The notes beneath the pieces are model-generated. The model was not told the DNA's origin and did not search any database. It saw nothing but the letters and a program-made list of their open reading frames with translations. The translations under genes were made by a program, and so were the position numbers. This document shows, piece after piece, positions 61,605-64,000 of a DNA stretch of 64,000 nucleotides (positions are counted from its first letter, which is position 1; each line of letters opens with the position of its first letter). Source of the DNA: DATJPR01 sp963843525 (GTDB taxonomy: Bacteria > Bacteroidota > Ignavibacteria > UBA10030 > UBA6906); assembly GCA_963843525.1 (NCBI GenBank), contig CAWJKM010000004.1, forward strand, positions 310,001 through 374,000, given 5' to 3'.

Positions 61605-62140
61605 TGAAGACGCCGAGTCGCAAAAAGTCGGTGGAACGCCTCGCCGGGGGCATCAAGTATATTCTCCTCGATGTCGACGGTGTGATGACCGACGGGGGGT
61701 TGTATTACTCCGCGGAAGGACACGAATTGAAGAGGTTCAACGCCCAGGACGGGTATGGCATCGTACGCGCCCGTGAGGCCGGCCTCACCGTGGGGATCAT
61801 CAGCGGGCGCAGCACTCCCATCATTGACGCAAGAGCGAAGGTCCTGAAGATCGACGATGTCTACCAGGGGGTTGACGATAAAGTATCGGCGATGCGGCTT
61901 ATCCAGTCGAAGTACCGGTATGCCGATGAGGAGTTCGCGTATATTGCCGACGACCTGTTCGACCTTCCGTTGTTACGAACGGTCGGGCTTTCCGGAGCTC
62001 CCCGCAATGCGAGGCCGGAAGTCCGGCGGAGCGTACATTTTGTGACAAAAGCTGCGGGCGGCGAAGGGGCCGTCCGCGAATTCATCGACTTTATCCTCGA
62101 TCATCGGACAACAAATGGACGATCGCGCACAAGCCATTGA
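61601..62140 (+). CDS. kdsC: 3-deoxy-D-manno-octulosonate 8-phosphate phosphatase
   Basis: 179 residues. A tetrameric capless HAD phosphatase of subfamily C0: motif I is YILLDVDGVMTDGGLYY, motif II GIISGRSTPIID, motif III the Lys in VDDKVSAMRLI, motif IV YIADDLFDLPLL. It releases phosphate from Kdo-8-phosphate. The ATG at 61601 overlaps kdsA; a second ATG follows at once. It overlaps kdsD by 26 bases. Confidence 0.95.
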   Translation: MMKTPSRKKSVERLAGGIKYILLDVDGVMTDGGLYYSAEGHELKRFNAQDGYGIVRAREAGLTVGIISGRSTPIIDARAKVLKIDDVYQGVDDKVSAMRLIQSKYRYADEEFAYIADDLFDLPLLRTVGLSGAPRNARPEVRRSVHFVTKAAGGEGAVREFIDFILDHRTTNGRSRTSH

Positions 62141-63104
62141 AGCCGGCAAACGGACGATTCGAATTGAGGCGGCATCGATCAATCTTCTCGAAGGCCGCAT
62201 CGGGGAGGAATTTGGAAAGGCCGTGGATCTTCTGACCCGTTGTACCGGCCGGGTCATTGTCGCAGGGGTGGGGAAATCGGGGATCATCGGCCGGAAAATT
62301 GTCGCCACGTTTAATTCGACGGGGACACCTGCAGTCTTCCTCCATCCTTCAGACGCGATGCATGGAGACCTCGGGCTGGTCCGCAAAGACGACGTTGTGA
62401 TCTGCATATCAAAAAGCGGGACGACCGCAGAATTCACAACACTCCTCCCGGTATTCAAGACCCTGGGCGTGCCGGTCATTGCACTCGTGGGGAATCTCAC
62501 CTCCACGCTTGCGCGGGATTCCACGATTGTGCTGGATGCTTCGGTTGAAGAAGAAGCGTGTCCCCATGACCTTGCCCCTACCTCCTCCACCACCGCAACG
62601 CTCGTTCTCGGCGACGCACTGGCGGTCGCCCTTCTTGAACGCCGTCATTTCACACAGGAACAATTTGCGCAATATCATCCGGGCGGCACCCTCGGAAAGA
62701 GACTGCTTCTCAAAGTCGATGAACTCATGGTGAAGGGCGACGCGATTCCCCGGGTAAAACGCACCGTTCCCCTTGCCGGAGCCATCGTGGAAATCAGCAC
62801 GAAACGGCTCGGCTGTACCTGCGTCATCCGCGAAGACGGCTCGCTGGAGGGGATCATCACCGATGGCGACCTCCGGCGCCTGTTGCAGAGGATTCATGAC
62901 ATATCGACGGTGACTGCCGGCGATGCGATGACCAGACAGCCTAAAACAATTCGCCCGGGGACGCTCGCGGTGAACACCCTGGAATTCATGGAGAAGTATT
63001 CGATAACGCAGACCATCGTCGTCGACGACAAGAATATGCCCGTCGGCGTGGTTCACCTCCATGATCTCGTCAAGGCCGGCCTCGGAGGCGAAGACCTCCC
63101 ATGA
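62115..63104 (+). CDS. kdsD: Arabinose-5-phosphate isomerase
   Basis: 329 residues. It converts ribulose-5-phosphate to arabinose-5-phosphate, the kdsA substrate. The SIS domain (about 35-175) shows GRVIVAGVGKSGIIGRKIVATFNSTGTPAVFLHPSDAMHGDLGLV and ISKSGTTAEFTTLLPVFK, and the His of AQYHPGGTLGKRL is conserved. Two CBS domains (about 205-260 and 270-325) follow and may bind a regulatory nucleotide. It overlaps both neighbours (26 bases with kdsC, 4 with lptC). Confidence 0.96.
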   Translation: MDDRAQAIEAGKRTIRIEAASINLLEGRIGEEFGKAVDLLTRCTGRVIVAGVGKSGIIGRKIVATFNSTGTPAVFLHPSDAMHGDLGLVRKDDVVICISKSGTTAEFTTLLPVFKTLGVPVIALVGNLTSTLARDSTIVLDASVEEEACPHDLAPTSSTTATLVLGDALAVALLERRHFTQEQFAQYHPGGTLGKRLLLKVDELMVKGDAIPRVKRTVPLAGAIVEISTKRLGCTCVIREDGSLEGIITDGDLRRLLQRIHDISTVTAGDAMTRQPKTIRPGTLAVNTLEFMEKYSITQTIVVDDKNMPVGVVHLHDLVKAGLGGEDLP

Positions 63105-63634
63105 CCCGGGCCGCATTTTGTCTCCTCCTTGCACTGCTTGCAAGCTCCTGCGAAGCCAAATTGCACCCGTCGTTGATTGCCGTTCAGAGCGAAATCCCGT
63201 CGCAGGAGAGCTGGCGCAGCCGCGTCATCTTCTCCGATTCCGCACAGGTCAAGGCGATCCTCTGGGCCGGACATATCGCGGTGTACGCCACCGGACATTA
63301 CACCATGCTGGACGACAGTGTCCACGTCGACTTCTTCAATGTCCGCGGTGAACACGCTTCCACGCTCACTGCCCGGAAGGGAAGGGTCGACGATCTGACC
63401 GACAACTTTGAAGCGCACGAGAACGTCGTGGTCGTGTCAGATAGCGGTACGACACTGCGGACCGATCACCTCTTCTGGACGAACGCCGATCGCTCCATTC
63501 ATACGGATGCATTTGTCGATATTGTCTCTCCGACCGAGCATATCAGCGGGATGGGGATGGTCAGCGATGAAGGCCTGAAAAAATACAAGATCTTCAAAGT
63601 CAGCGGTCAATCGGTGGCGAAGGACCTCCAATAG
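63101..63634 (+). CDS. lptC: LPS export protein LptC-like, possible lipoprotein
   Basis: 177 residues. The N-terminus MTRAAFCLLLALLASSCEA could be a lipoprotein signal with Cys at residue 17, whereas Escherichia LptC keeps a membrane helix. The rest is the LptC/OstA beta-jellyroll pattern: IFSDSAQVKAILWAGHIAVYATGHYTMLDDSVHVDFFNVRGEHASTLTARKGRVDDLTDNFEAHENVVVVSDSGTTLRTDHLFW. It hands LPS from LptBFG to LptA. Position after kdsD is classic. Confidence 0.9.
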   Translation: MTRAAFCLLLALLASSCEAKLHPSLIAVQSEIPSQESWRSRVIFSDSAQVKAILWAGHIAVYATGHYTMLDDSVHVDFFNVRGEHASTLTARKGRVDDLTDNFEAHENVVVVSDSGTTLRTDHLFWTNADRSIHTDAFVDIVSPTEHISGMGMVSDEGLKKYKIFKVSGQSVAKDLQ

Positions 63635-63640
63635 CGACGC

Positions 63641-64000
63641 ATGCATCCACCCGTACGGCGCACGGTCGTAATCCTGAAGTTCTGCAGTGGGGGAATCCTC
63701 CTGTTCTGTCTGACGTTGGCAGCCTTTGCGCAGGAACAAAAGATCGTCGTCCTCAATCACGCCGATACTCTCCTGGGCAGGGTCATCAACGGGGAGGACG
63801 CAAGGGAGCTGATCGGCAATGTCAGTCTGCAGCAAGGGCGTGTCACCATCATGTGCGATCGTGTCCTGGAATATCAGGAACGCGGGGAGTATCACCTCAG
63901 CGGACATGTTGTCGTCCGTGACTCGAACACCATCATGATCATGCCCCGCGGGGTCTATCGACGCGCTGAGAGGAGCGCGGAGGCTCTGGACAGCGTCAGT
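63641..64000 (+). CDS. lptA: OstA/LptA-like LPS transport protein, 5' part (cut by window edge)
   Basis: 120 codons from the ATG at 63641, running off the window. The N-terminus has a signal peptide (VVILKFCSGGILLFCLTLAAFAQEQ). Then LNHADTLLGRVINGEDARELIGNVSLQQGRVTIMCDRVLEYQERGEYHLSGHVVVRDSNTIMIMPRGVYRR is the OstA-type beta-jellyroll. Its length is unknown, so it could be short LptA or a longer multi-repeat OstA-like protein. It starts 6 bases after lptC. Confidence 0.85.
   Translation, partial: MHPPVRRTVVILKFCSGGILLFCLTLAAFAQEQKIVVLNHADTLLGRVINGEDARELIGNVSLQQGRVTIMCDRVLEYQERGEYHLSGHVVVRDSNTIMIMPRGVYRRAERSAEALDSVS

Overview
The window is a gene-dense stretch of chromosome from a Gram-negative bacterium, most likely of the Bacteroidota/Chlorobiota (FCB) group and probably Ignavibacteria-like. 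The clues are an M1 peptidase ending in a type IX secretion (T9SS) sorting domain with the FPNPFNP hallmark, DUF3078, DUF6132 and DUF2723 proteins typical of that group, Kdo/Lpt genes for lipopolysaccharide, and a TonB-dependent receptor. Several upstream regions match ordinary sigma-70 promoters (TTGnnn, 17 bp, TATnnT) rather than the -33/-7 type of Bacteroidia. No rRNA, convincing tRNA, transposase, phage gene or CRISPR array was seen.

Layout. 1-4474: end of an EamA exporter, a T9SS-type M1 aminopeptidase, uvrC. 4496-7853 (minus): kdpE and kdpD with no kdpFABC beside them. 7854-13223: a gene-free 0.5 kb, an unknown coiled-coil protein, a frameshifted secreted C1 peptidase, a stand-alone RAM domain, a 55-residue membrane protein, an unknown membrane protein and an M28 peptidase. 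13386-19242: amino-acid permease, DUF3078 outer-membrane protein, mscL, M48 lipoprotein, DUF3298-type protein, 6PGDH-like dehydrogenase. 19334-23525: a PAS/PAS/GAF histidine kinase with a NarL-type regulator, an ECF sigma factor with a small membrane partner, and a receiver-only protein. 23560-29198: a TolC/adaptor/RND efflux operon.

29311-31576 (minus) is the most interesting block. An ECF sigma factor and a zinc-finger (HxxxCxxC) anti-sigma factor are followed by DUF2892, an unknown 84-residue protein, DUF1858, DUF6132 and a membrane-anchored thioredoxin, the last four in overlapping order. It reads like a thiol-stress regulon. Back-to-back with it is an orphan GvpL/GvpF-like protein without other gas-vesicle genes.

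33376-43212 is a nearly complete heme operon in the order hemX-like, hemA, hemC, hemD, hemE, hemH, hemG, [heptamer tandem repeat], hemB, hemL. Coproporphyrinogen oxidation is the only missing step; hemW lies at 51879. Next come a YbhB protein, an NHLRC2-like thioredoxin/NHL protein, an L-2-hydroxyglutarate oxidase-like enzyme and a HAD phosphatase. 48253-53015 holds lepA, two different signal peptidases and hemW, ending in an intrinsic terminator. 53169-57079 holds a TMEM260-type (DUF2723) membrane protein and a glycosyltransferase. Then follow a LOG protein, a frameshifted TonB-dependent receptor and ispE (all minus). 60765 to the end is the Kdo/LPS export operon kdsA-kdsC-kdsD-lptC-lptA (last gene cut by the window).
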